64,000 bases of DNA from Anaeramoeba flamelloides (lineage: Eukaryota > Metamonada > Anaeramoebidae). Position numbers and translations under genes: made by a program. Below, piece by piece: positions 34,960 through 45,686 of this stretch. Below the pieces are notes generated by a model. The model was not told the DNA's origin. It was given only the letters and a program-made list of their open reading frames with translations, and searched no databases. The stretch spans positions 1,545,501 to 1,609,500 of the forward strand of contig JANTQA010000036.1 in NCBI GenBank assembly GCA_027625915.1, written 5' to 3'. Numbering within the stretch: position 1 is the first letter of the stretch; every line of letters starts with the position of its first letter.

Positions 34960-35221
34960 TTTTTTTCTGGTTTTCTTATTTTCCTTGTAACTTTTAGCTT
35001 GATTTTAGTCATTTTATTTTTTTTTTTTTTGCTCTTTATTTCTTTTTATTTTAGATTTCTGGTTGACTATTAGTAGCATATATTTTTAATTTGTTTTTCT
35101 TAGACTTTATTTCTTTTGGATTTTTCTTGTAGTTTACGATAACCAGTATATCTTTAAAGATTTTTTTTTACTCTTTATTTCTTTTTATCTTCTGGTGATT
35201 GATTGTGGCATAATATTTAGG

Positions 35222-35253
<32 letters not shown>

Positions 35254-38200
35254 TTTTGTTTTTATTCTTTTTATCTTTCTTGTAGCACTTGAAGCATATT
35301 TGGTTAATTTTTTTTTTCAGATTTCTTTTTATTTTTCTTTGTTTCTTTTTCTCTTTTTGTGGCATATTTTTGTTTAATTTTTTTTTTCTTTTTTTTCTTT
35401 TTTTTCTTTTGATTCTTTCTTTTGGAGTTTTCTTGTAGCTTACAATAACCTTTGCTTAATATTTAAGATTTTTTTTTCTCTTTATTTCTTTTTATCTTTA
35501 TTCTGTTTTCTGGGGATATGTTTGGCTTGTAACTTTTTAATTTTTTTTTTTTGCTCTTTATTTCTTTTTATTCTTTCTTTTGGAGTTTTATTGTAGCTTA
35601 CGATACCTTGCAGAATATTTTAGATTTTTTTTGTTCATTATTTTTTTTTATCTATCTTCTTGTTATTGTGGCATAATATTTAGATATATATATATATATA
35701 TGTTTTTTGTCCTTATTCTTTTTATCTTTCTTGTAGCACTTGAAGCATATTTGGTTAATTTTTTTTCAGATTTCTTTTTATTTTTCTTTGTTTCTTTTTC
35801 TCTTTTTGTGGCATATTTTTGTTTAATTTTTTTTTTCTTTTTTTTCTTTTGATTCTTTCTTTTGAAGTTTTCTTGTAGAGCTAATGATAACCTTAGTTTA
35901 ATATTTGCAATTTTTTTTTGCTCTTTATTTCTTTTTAGCTTGTGATTTCTAGTTCACTTGTAGCATTTCTTTTGAATATTTTGAGATTTTTTTTGATCTT
36001 TGTTTCTTTTTTTTTTATCGATTTGTGGCTTCTGGAAACTTGTAGCTTGTAGTATTTTTGTCAATTTGTTTTCCTTAGTCTTTATTTCTTTATTACTTGA
36101 GATTTGTGGTTAACTTGTAGCATATCTTTTTTTTTTTTTTTAGCTCTTTATTTCTTTTTTATCTTGTAGTTTCTGGTTAACTTGTAGCATATCTTCGGAA
36201 TTTGTTTTTCTTAGTATTTATTATTTTTTCTTGTGATTTCCAATTATTGTTGCAGATAAAACTTTCAGATTTTTTTTTTCTTTATTTCTTTTTATCTTGT
36301 GATTTCTAGTTCACTGGTAGCATTTCTTTTGAATATTTTGAGATTTTTTTTGATCTTTGTTTAATTTTTTTCATCAATTTGTAGCTTTTGGAAACTGGTA
36401 GCTTGTAGTATATTTTTCAATTTGTTTTCCTTAGTCTTTATTTCTTTATTACTTGGGATTTCTGGTTAACTTGTAGCATATTTTTTTTTTTTTTTAGCTC
36501 TTTATTTCTTTTTTATATTGTGGTTTCTGGTTGACTTGTAGTATATATCTTATGTATTTGTTTTTCTTGGTCTTTATTTCTTTTTATCTTCCCGTAACTT
36601 ATGATAAGTAAATCTTAAATTTTTTAGTTTATTTTTATTACTTGTGATTTCTGGTTAACTTGTAGCATAGCTTTTGAATATTTTGAGATTTTTTTGATCT
36701 TTTTTTCTTTTTTTTATCGATTTGTGGATTCTGGAAACTTGTAGCTTGTAGTATTTTTTTAAATATGTTTTCCTTAGTCTTTATTTCTTTATTACTTGGG
36801 ATTTCTGATTAACTTGTAGCATATCTTATGAATTATTTTTTCTTAGTCTTTATTTCTTTTTGAATTTTCTTGTAGCTTATGATACCTTAACTTAAATTTT
36901 TTAGTTTTTTTTTTTATTTTTATTTTTTTTTTTAGGTTGGTTTGTAGCATATCTTTTGAATTTGTTAGGGTTTTTTTTGCTCTTTATTTCTTTATTCCTT
37001 TATTACTTGTGATTTGTGGTTAACTTGTAGCATATTTTTTTTTGCTCTTTATTTCTTTTTTGTCTTGTGGTTTCTGGTTAACTTGTAGCATATCTTATGA
37101 ATTTGTTTTTCTTAGTATTTATTTCTTTTTTCTTGTGATTTCCCATTATTGTTTCAGATAAAACTTTCAGATTTTTTTTTCTTTTTATCTTTTTATCTTT
37201 TGGTTTCTTGTTAACTTGTAGCATATCTTTTGAATATTTTGAGATTTTTTTGATCTTTCTTTGTTTCTTTTTCACTTTTTGTCGTATATTTTTGTTTAAT
37301 TTTCTTAGTCTTTATTTCTTTTTGAGTTTTCTTGTAGCGTATGATACCTTAGCTTAATTTGTTTCAGTTTTTTTTTTTTCTCTTTATTTTTTTTTTTTCT
37401 TTAGGTTTGTTTGTGGCTTATATCTTATGAATTTGTTTTTCTTGGTCTTTATTTCTTTTTATCTTCCGGTAACTTGATTGTAGTGTGTAGAGTGTAGCGT
37501 GTAGCGTGTATATTGTATCTTTTGATCTTTTGAGTTTTTTCTTTCTTTTTATAATCATGTAAGCAGCTTAGAGCAGAACAAAATTTTCAATTTTTTTTTC
37601 AGATTCTTTATTTCTTTTTTTTTCAGGTTGTTGGCTTGTAGCTTGTAACTTGTAGCGTGTATCTTTTGAATATTTTGCGATTTTTTGATCTTTCTTTGTT
37701 TCTTTTTCACTTTTTGTCGTATATTTTTGTTTGTTTTTCTTAGTCTTTATTTCTTTTTGAGTTTTCTTTTCGCGTATGATCCCTTAACTTAATTTTTTAG
37801 GTTTTTTTTTGTTCTTTATTTTTTTAACAAAATTGTAGATTCGTGAAACTTTTAACTAGTGGCTTGTAACTTGTAGCTTAATCTTTTTCAATTTTTTTTG
37901 TGTTTTTATTTCTTTTTCTTGTTGAATTCTGGTTAACTTGTAGCATATCTTTTGTTTATTTTGAGATTTTTTTTCATAGTCTTTATTTCTTTTTATCTTT
38001 TTGCCGGCATTTTTTTGTTTAATTTTTTTTTCTTTATTTCTTCTCGAGTTTTCTTGTAGCTTATGATAACCTTAGCTTAATTTGTTTCAGTTTTTTTTTT
38101 TTCTCTTTATTTTTTTTTTTTCTTTAGGTTTGTTTGTGGCTTATATCTTATGTTTTTGTTTTTCAAAGTCTTTATTTCTTTTTATATTCCGGTAATTTGA

Positions 38201-38350
38201 TTGTAGCGTGTAGCGTGTAGCTTGTATCTTTTGATTTTTTGAGTTTTATAATCATTAAAGCAGCTTAGAGCAGAACAAAATTTTCAATTTTTTTTTCAGA
38301 TTCTTTATTTCTTTTTTTTCAGGTGGCTTGCTTGTGTCTTGTGTCTTGTG
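34960..38350 (+). repeat. T-rich degenerate tandem array with higher-order repeats, 3.4 kb
   Basis: Repeated units of about 60-80 bp follow the pattern CTTTATTTCTTTTTATCTTG, then TGATTTCTGGTTAACTTGTA, then GCATATCTTTTGAATTTG. The plus strand is almost pure T and G with few A and C. Longer periods are visible: about 470 bp (35205-35440 against 35668-35890), about 360 bp (35940-36295 against 36298-36640) and about 700 bp (37480-37640 against 38190-38330, sharing TAAGCAGCTTAGAGCAGAAC or close variants). (TA)n runs sit at matching places in the first pair. There is no open frame of note. It could be a satellite, a long noncoding transcript or a decayed array of polypyrimidine/AG units. Confidence 0.8.
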
Positions 38351-38539
38351 GCTTAGTTTTTTCCCCCAAATTTATGTATGTACCAGATCTTCTATTTGGC
38401 TATAGTATCTGTTTCAATTTCAGCTTAATCCTTCTCTTTTATTGTTTTACAACTTCATGTTTAAGTATTTGATCTAGTTTCTTCAATTCAATTTTCACTG
38501 ATATCAACTTAATGGTAACAAATGAACAGTAGTAAACAA

Positions 38540-39005
38540 ATGAAGATCAAAATGAATAGCGGCAGTAGCATGAACAGCAACGGTAGCATGAACGGTAGCA
38601 TGAACATGAACAGGATGTTCAGCAACAAACATCTAACATCTAACAACAATTTATAAAGGTAATAACAAAACGAATTTACAAGAATTAACAACGATTTACC
38701 TTATTTTTCAGTCGATTTCCTCTTCTTCAATCGTATGATCAGTAGCAATGAAACTATAACCTTTCCAAGCAGATGTGACAGAACTAAAACATGCTGAGTG
38801 TGCAATGTATCTTTCTGATGATCGTAACAGCTCCGAGCAGGGCGTACAAATTCTATCAGGTTCTGTGATCGCGGATTCAGGTCGATAATATAATGTATTT
38901 CATTAGCAGATCATTTGGCTTTTACACTATGTACACAAATGAGAAATCAGAAGAAGAAATCATGGACCCTGAAAAGAAAATTGTAAAAGAACAGTGTCTA
39001 TGATT
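38540..39005 (+). other. Higher-GC island next to the T-rich array, possible exons
   Basis: A sharp change in composition: balanced bases, few homopolymers. An ATG frame at about 38523-38655 gives an Asn/Ser/Met repeat (NSGSSMNSNGSMNGSMN) and ends in TAA. It is followed at once by GGTAATAAC and, about 50 nt on, by TTATTTTTCAG, which look like intron borders. Further open stretches follow: on plus, ADVTELKHAECAMYLSDDRN, then a frame from ATG 38891 containing MYFISRSFGFYTMYTNE to TGA at about 39003; on minus, 38710-38920, with SQNLIEFVRPARSCYDHQ. I cannot join these into one gene. It may be an unrecognised gene, or a more recently acquired piece of DNA. Confidence 0.3.
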
Positions 39006-41057
39006 ATTTTTTAGAGTTCAATAAAAAATAATGAATGAATATTTGGAAAAATTTGCTTTTCAATTGATTTGAGTATGTTAAGAGTCAAACAATATTTGTT
39101 GACTGAAAGTCTTTGAATTCTTGGACATTTTATCAAAAGAGTTTGTATCTTTCATCTTTCATCTTAATTTAAAGAAAAATCCATGTCAAACTTTTGTCAA
39201 AAAAACACCAAAACAGAAGAATATTCAAACAGGTGAGAAAGAAAATGGTTGAATCCTGTTTAGTTCAACAGTGTTAAAAGACATTTTTTGGAAAAAATAG
39301 ATCATATAACTTTCGAATAAATTGACGAATAGAATTGTGGTACAATTTAATTCTGAAAAATGGAAGATTGATCAAAAATTTTTTTAACTCTCTAAAAATC
39401 CTCACAGTTTCTTGAAAATAAAAATTGAAAAAAATTAAATCACAACCACAAGATCTCTCATTGTTGTGTTCACCAATATAAGGAATTTTAATTTTTTTTA
39501 CTGAAAAAAGCCTTTGCCAACTTTTTGGAAAATAATCGTTGTTAGGAATGGTTTTCTGCAAACTATAAATATGTGTGAAAGAAAAGAGAAAAAAAAATCA
39601 CGAACATTGCAGTTTCATAACTATTTTCTCCCAAACAGAGTTTTACAAGAAGCTTTTTGAAATTTGTGATCTCTTTTTTGGAAAAAGATAACCATGAAAA
39701 TGAAAATTAAGTCAAAATTTTTCCCTCTTTTTTTAACAATTACTCGTACACCCACTTATTTTATTTGGTGGTGTAGAAGTCGTTAAGCATTTAACGAAAA
39801 ATACTGAAATTTTCATCAAGAACTGATCAAAACAAAAGATTTTCTGGTTATTAAATATTAACCAACTCTTTTCAATTCTGATTCTACTAAAAAACTTTTA
39901 TTAAAATTTTATCACCAACTTTTCCAACCTATTAAGAATAATTTAACTAATGGTAAAGATCTTAATTCTTTTATTAGATGATATTGAAAGACATTATTCC
40001 TGTATTATTATTTTAAAAATTTCTTGAAAGGTGAAAACAAATACATTACACTGATTGAAATTTTGCATTCAGTTTTCCTCTTTTGGGAAACAATTTGTGA
40101 TTTTAGTAAATAGACTCTTGTTTGCGCCAATTTTTTCTTTTTAATGAGTTGATCATTACAGGAGGGACTTTTTTTTTAATTCAAACAAAGTCAATCTCAT
40201 TTTCAATTTATAGTGTTTCTTCCTTATGTAATAATTCCACACTTCTTTGAAATATTTCCAAACTAAATCAATATTTAAAGAGGTGTATTGCTATAGTTGT
40301 TGTTGGGTTTGAGTTTTGGAAATTATTTTTATTTTCTCTCTTTGAAAATTTAGTTTCTTTAGATTTTTAATTTGTCAAAAATTACTTTCAAATTTTAAAA
40401 ATAGTTTTTAAATTGACAAATAAATCTTAAATCAAATTTGACACTCCATAAATAACTCAAAATAATTTAGACTTTGATTGAAATTTAGTTACTGTTAAGG
40501 AAAAAAAGTGCAACATGGTTTTTCATTGGGAAAATTCCTAGAACTGAAAAATAAAATCAATTCAAAGAAGAAACAAGTTAACTTTAAACAAGAATCCATT
40601 ATACATATTTTCAATCAAACAAATAAATACAATTTAAGTCTACTTTCTTATCGAAATTGTTCAAGTAGTTTTGGAGATCTCAAAAATAGTCAATTTTTTC
40701 AACCAATTTTTTAATAATCGATCAATCAAAGAAAAAACCCAAACAAAAAGATAGTATTATAAAAATTGTTATTGTGCTTAGTCCTTCATTTTATCTTTAT
40801 TTCTTTATTTAGTCTTTTATTAATTGATCTTATTTTGAATTTTCAGTCAGGTTGCTTATGAAAAACTGTGTTTCACTTTTTTTCAGAATGGTTAGTATAT
40901 AAAATTAAGTTTTAAGATTCCTAAGAATAAAAATTATTTGAATTGTTTAGAGATTGGTTACTTGGATTATTTAAACAACAAAATCTCTTGCCTTGATATT
41001 TTTGAACTGCTGATAGATCTTCAATTAGTATTTAATAATTGGAAAATAACATTTTAT
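39006..41057. other. Intergenic spacer, little structure
   Basis: AT-rich DNA. A minus-strand frame at 39274-39561 (with SWQRLFSVKKIKIPYIGEHN) is 96 codons long without an ATG, and a plus frame at 40508-40714 starts at GTG. Neither is supported beyond length. No element end was recognised. Confidence 0.4.
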
Positions 41058-41061
41058 TTAA

Positions 41062-42438
41062 GGGAGTAGCCACGGTATTGCAAAATTTTTCACTTTTTTG
41101 CAATTTTGAAAAGGATTAGAAAATAACATTTTTTACTTTGGTTGTACCTCAATGATTTTTATTATTTAAAGTACTTCATTCATTATATTTTTTAAATTTT
41201 TTTTTCAATGTCTCAAAGAAATTGCCACAATAGAATGTTGAGTTGAATTGCAAAAAATAGTGTTTTGAATGTTGAATAACTTATCTTTTATCCTTCTCTC
41301 AACATTCTATTGTGGCATTTAATTTTTTCATTTTTTATTTTTTTATCATTTTTGAGATTTTTTTAATCCTGACAACATTAAGCAATTAGAAATATTTTTT
41401 TATTAGTGGCATTGGGGATTAATGGATTTTGTTTAAAAAGAACAACAACCTTACAATTGAGAGAATCATAAAAGGAAACATAAATGGGACTTAAATAGCT
41501 AGAAGAATTCCAAAATTAGAATAATTAAGTCAAATTATTACTTATTAGGATTTTAAATAGTTGGGTTTAGTGGAATTGGAGAAGTGAATATGATAATATG
41601 TTATCAAAGTTTAAACCACAAAATAGCCATAAGTTTTATTCTAAGAATCTGAAATTATCTTCTCCCAAAATTAAAACTAAACCCCATTCCAAAAATTTGG
41701 ACACATCAGAAAATCAAAAATAGGAAAACAAAAACTCAATTTATTATATTTTTCCAAATGTAATATAAAACCATATTTAAATAACCTAGTATTAATGGTT
41801 TTTTAAGTAATCATTTTCATCGAAATATAAGAAAACAATATAAAATAAAAAATCAAAACAAGTCTATCCAAAATAAGGAAACGAGCTTAAATGAAAGAGT
41901 TTGAACAAAAAATATATTGGTAGATTTGTTAAAATTACACCAACAATGGTTGATCGATCAAATGATAAGATACCATGCACCGGTTGTATGTGTATTTTTC
42001 AATTTTTGATACTCAACCTTAACATTCTATCAACCATCTATAAAAAATTTTCAGATCTAACTAAACAGATTAAGTAACTGAAAAATTGAAAATGAAAACT
42101 AAAAAAACAAAAAAGACAAAAAATGAAATAGTTTGTTGAATTAAAATTAATTTCCAATAGGATGCAAAGTGTAGTATTATTGTTATTTTTCCAACTGTTT
42201 AAACTGTGTCCTAATTAATTGAATTAAGTTTATTTTAATAAAAAAATGATGAAAAAAAAAAAACTATTTTATCAATATAATCTCTTTTTTTTTATTGTTG
42301 AACATTACTAAAATTAAAATATCAAATAATTTTTTTAAAAAAATTTTTAGAGAATCTAGGATCACACGTAACTAAAATAAAATGTTCTTATCTCATCTCT
42401 CTCAAATTTTTATCATGTCTTATGGTGTAGCTACTCCC
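41062..42438. mobile_element. Family H element with TTAA flanks, carrying a nested family B element
   Basis: Ends are GGGAGTAGCCAC and its inverse GTAGCTACTCCC, each flanked outside by TTAA (41058-41061 and 42439-42442). A duplicated TTAA with GGG-starting tips is the signature of piggyBac-type insertion. Without the nested family B copy (41678-42232) the element is about 820 bp with no coding capacity, so it is non-autonomous. Near its left end is a second foldback, GCCACAATAGAATGTTGAG at about 41223 paired with its inverse at about 41298. Confidence 0.7.
41678..42232 (-). mobile_element. Family B element nested in family H
   Basis: It begins TAAACCCCATTCCAAAAATT then TGGACACA, and ends AACTGTGTCCTAATTAATTG then AATTAAGTTTA. 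On the minus strand it is collinear with 22781-23310. Nesting shows that this family B copy moved after family H was in place. Confidence 0.75.
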
Positions 42439-42579
42439 TTAAGAAGTGAAACACTATTGTAAATATTGAATTTTGTAAAAAGATAGTTTGTACAATTTTT
42501 GAGATAAATAAAGAATTCCATACAATTGCCCACACTTTTCCTCGTGGTAAACGAAAGACCCGTTTTAATTTTTGAGCTC

Positions 42580-43000
42580 ATTAGGAATTATCAATATCAA
42601 ACCGTTTTGTAAATACCAATATTTTGATTTAAAAATGATTTTTTTTAAAAAAATATAAGATTGGTATTAACTAAACGATTTTCAGATAACAATCATTAAA
42701 ATTATATTCAGATAATCATATACTAGTAATTTTTCACAAATTTTTAATTAAGGATTCACATCTAGAAATATATTTAATATCGAAAATAAACGGGTTTTTT
42801 TCAAATCTATGTAATTGGCAAAAAATTTTCACAATCTCTATTAAATTTAGGTAAAAAAATTCAATAGAGATTAGTCCCTTAAGATAATGATAAATTATAT
42901 TCACAATTCCCAAAATTTGGATAAATGAATTGAAAAAAGTTCTTCTCTCAAAAATTGTAAAAACTATCTTTTTTAAAACATTCCTATTTACACTTCACTA
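42580..43000 (-). repeat. Copy of the element G core (CQ-HRFEK repeat)
   Basis: 42745-42880 matches 33100-33230: AAGGATTCA, AATAAAC-GG-TTTTTCAAATC, TATGTA-TTGGCA and TCTCTATTAA-TTTAG. The minus strand keeps a related peptide (CQLHRFEKN ... SRCESLIKN against CQIHRFEKP ... RKPESLFRN). Similarity at protein level suggests a decayed coding sequence, perhaps of a transposase, but no catalytic motif is visible. Confidence 0.4.
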
Positions 43001-43369
43001 GTATGAAAAAATAAAATTGAAAAAAAAAAAATTAGACAAACTAATACTTCAATTATCATTTCATCCTTGTTCATAAAGTTAGTTCAAAATATAATCAACA
43101 TTACAGTCCTTAAAAATCCCCAGGCTGTTGTATTTATTGTAGTTAATAGTTTTACCGATTTGAAAGGCCTCTAGGAAAATTCATTGTCATATCCATTTAA
43201 TCTCCATAATAGACCCTTTTTTTCTTTGTTTAAATACAATTTTTGGATATTTTTTTTGAATAGATAATAATTAATAGTTTTGAAAACACTCTACTCGTCT
43301 AAAAAACTCTACCACGAAAAAAAAATAATTTTTTATAAAGATTGGAAGGCGTGTAGGGTGCCATGTATC

Positions 43370-43690
43370 GTAGAGTGTCTATGTTTTTTTTTTTTTAATT
43401 TTTGAAATGAAAAGAAAATTTAATAATTTTTCATTAAATTTCAAAAGGTAAAAAAAAACTAACGGAAGTGTCTATCAAGTGTCGTAGAGTGTCTATCTTT
43501 TCCATAATTCAAAAGTAAAGAGAATAATCTTTGATTTTACTCAATTCTTTTGAATTCTGGAAAATCTAATTAAAGTATCGTTGAGTACCTAGCTTTTCCA
43601 GAATTCAAAAGAATAGAGAACAATCCTAGATTTTGCTCTATTCTTTTAAAATTCTTGAAAAGTTAACGATTGTTTTTTTTCAAATTCCAG
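43370..43690. repeat. Family K serial short-foldback repeat, block 3
   Basis: Contains TTTTCCATAATTCAAAAGTA / TTCTTTTGAATTCTGGAAAA and TTTTCCAGAATTCAAAAGAA / TTCTTTTAAAATTCTTGAAAA pairs. Phrases such as GTATCGTTGAGTACCT and GTGTCGTAGAGTGTCT recur every 60-110 bp. Family I element 1 starts just downstream. Confidence 0.55.
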
Positions 43691-43746
43691 AAATAAAAAA
43701 TAAATTTAAAAAATTTTCTTATTATTTCTTAAATTAAAAATAATTA

Positions 43747-45315
43747 CACAGGTAGGACATTTTTGTAAACGGAAAACACGAAAAAAAAACCGCGAATTCC
43801 ATGCGTTGTGACCGCGTAGAATAGAGAGTTTTTTGAAAATTCGCGTTTAATTTTGAGTTTTTTATTTATCTTACCACATCTCAAAAATCTATTTAATTAT
43901 TGGAGCTGAAAAAAAAAAACATAAAATATCTCATTAAAATAATTGGATAGAATATAATATTTTATTTATTTTATTTGGCCTGTTACCAAAAATTAAATTA
44001 ATCCTAAAATTTAAAAATACAATTTATTTTGTGTAATCAAAAATTTTTGATCGATCATAAAAAAACAAAATAAAAACAAAAAAAAAAAATAATACTGATT
44101 ATTAAAAGAAATTTTATCAAAAACTTTGATTTAATTCAGCTAAGTTGATAGTGGTATAATATTTTCTCTTTGTTGCTTCACATGTTTTCCCTGTTATATT
44201 GGAGTAAATAAATGTCATGATAGAATTGGTGAATTTAAGAAAGAATATTTTAATTCTCAAAAATTAAATTAAAAGATGAAAGAACTTATTACCTATGTTA
44301 GAACAAAATTTGAATTTGTATCCAGAAGTAAAAAAAAGAAAAAAAATAAAAAACCCTAGAAAACAGTTATTTTTTGTTAAAAAAGCAAAAAAAAATCTTA
44401 TTTGAAAACAATTTTGTAGAAAAGTAAATAATAAAAAATGAAATTATTTTCTATACAAAAGAAAAATTATTCTAATGGAAATAACTGTTTCGAAAAATAA
44501 GAACGGTGATAATGGGTCAAGTAGAAAAAAAATTTTTTTATAGCGAAAAATCCAACTCAAAAAAAAATTAGAAATTTTATTATCTTACTGAAAATAGGGG
44601 ATATGAATTCGAATGATGAAAAAAATTAATGATCACTTTTCCCAAGTTAGGGATTTTGAAAAAAAAAAATTTTTAAGGGAATAATTTTTCCTTATTAAAA
44701 AACTTTTTTTGTGATCAACAAAAATTATTATGAATAGAAAAAAAAAATTGTGATTTGAATAAGGGTTTTGGCAAAGAAAATTTATTCGATTGGAAAAAAC
44801 TTTGAAAAAAGAAATTTTGTTGATATTTTTTTCTTGCAATTGTTAATAAGTTATAGTTTTTGTATTTTTTCAATTTATACTTCATAAATACCTAATAAGA
44901 ATTCTAATGATAAATCATTTTTTCACATTTAGTCTTAAGTTTGAAACTGTTAATTTTTACGTAATGAATTAAGAAAATTAGAACATTTAAATTTCAAATG
45001 GTCAGTGTTTCGTAGAATATAAGGGTGTGTTTTCCAATGCAAAAAAATGTGGAAGATCTAAATTGGAATTGGTAAAAAAGTGAAAATTGTCCTTCTTTTC
45101 TTCACATATAAATACAGATTTTTTTCAAAGCGTTTAAAGCGTTTAAAAATTTCTAAAGTTTTAAACTGAAAAACGCTTTAACTATTTTTGGTGTTTAAAA
45201 AATCCCCAATAGAACGTCTTTTACGCGTTTTACATGAAAAAAACCCTAAACAAACGGAAAAACGCGAATTTCCGTTGAATTTAACTCATTTAAACGCTAT
45301 TACGTCCTACCTGTG
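43747..45315. mobile_element. Family I element 1, TA-flanked, 1.57 kb
   Basis: Tips are CACAGGTAGGAC and its exact inverse GTCCTACCTGTG, both flanked by TA (43745-43746, 45316-45317). Subterminal zones on both sides carry CpG motifs otherwise rare here (CCGCGAATTCCATGCGTT on the left, ACGCGTTTTACATG and AACGCGAATTTCCG on the right), as expected for transposase-binding sites. The interior is AT-rich and shares blocks with element 2 (TCTTACCACATCTCAAAAAT, then a TTTATTTGGCCTGTTACCA-type block). The 44633-44839 minus frame is Phe/Asn-rich and not credible. Confidence 0.7.
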
Positions 45316-45464
45316 TAGGAACTTAAAAAGACACCTCATAAATATTTAAAAATAGTTTCTATTTAAATTATATTAATAAACAATTGCATCTTCAAATACC
45401 GTTAATTTCCTAGATTTTTTTGAAGTTTTATGTATTATCTGTAAACACTATTGATTAAACAAAC

Positions 45465-45654
45465 AAACAGAAAACTGAAGAAAAACTAACGGTAGTTTTC
45501 CAGAATTAAAAGGAATAGAGATAAATCATATATACATTACTGCATATATATATATATATATCACAGGTATGACGATTTTTTTGATTTCATGAAACGCGTT
45601 TGCGCACCCGTGAGCGACGCGTAAAAATCGTTTGTCTGATTTATATAAATATAT

Positions 45655-45686
<32 letters not shown>

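Noticed and set aside
34960-38350. CRISPR array
   Set aside because: The units are degenerate, of variable length and without constant repeats separated by unique spacers, and this is a eukaryotic genome.
39274-39561. Minus-strand 95-codon frame as a small gene
   Set aside because: No ATG, no splice continuity and no recognisable motif; frames of this length are expected by chance in 64 kb. Composition is mildly protein-like, so it was not called but is noted.
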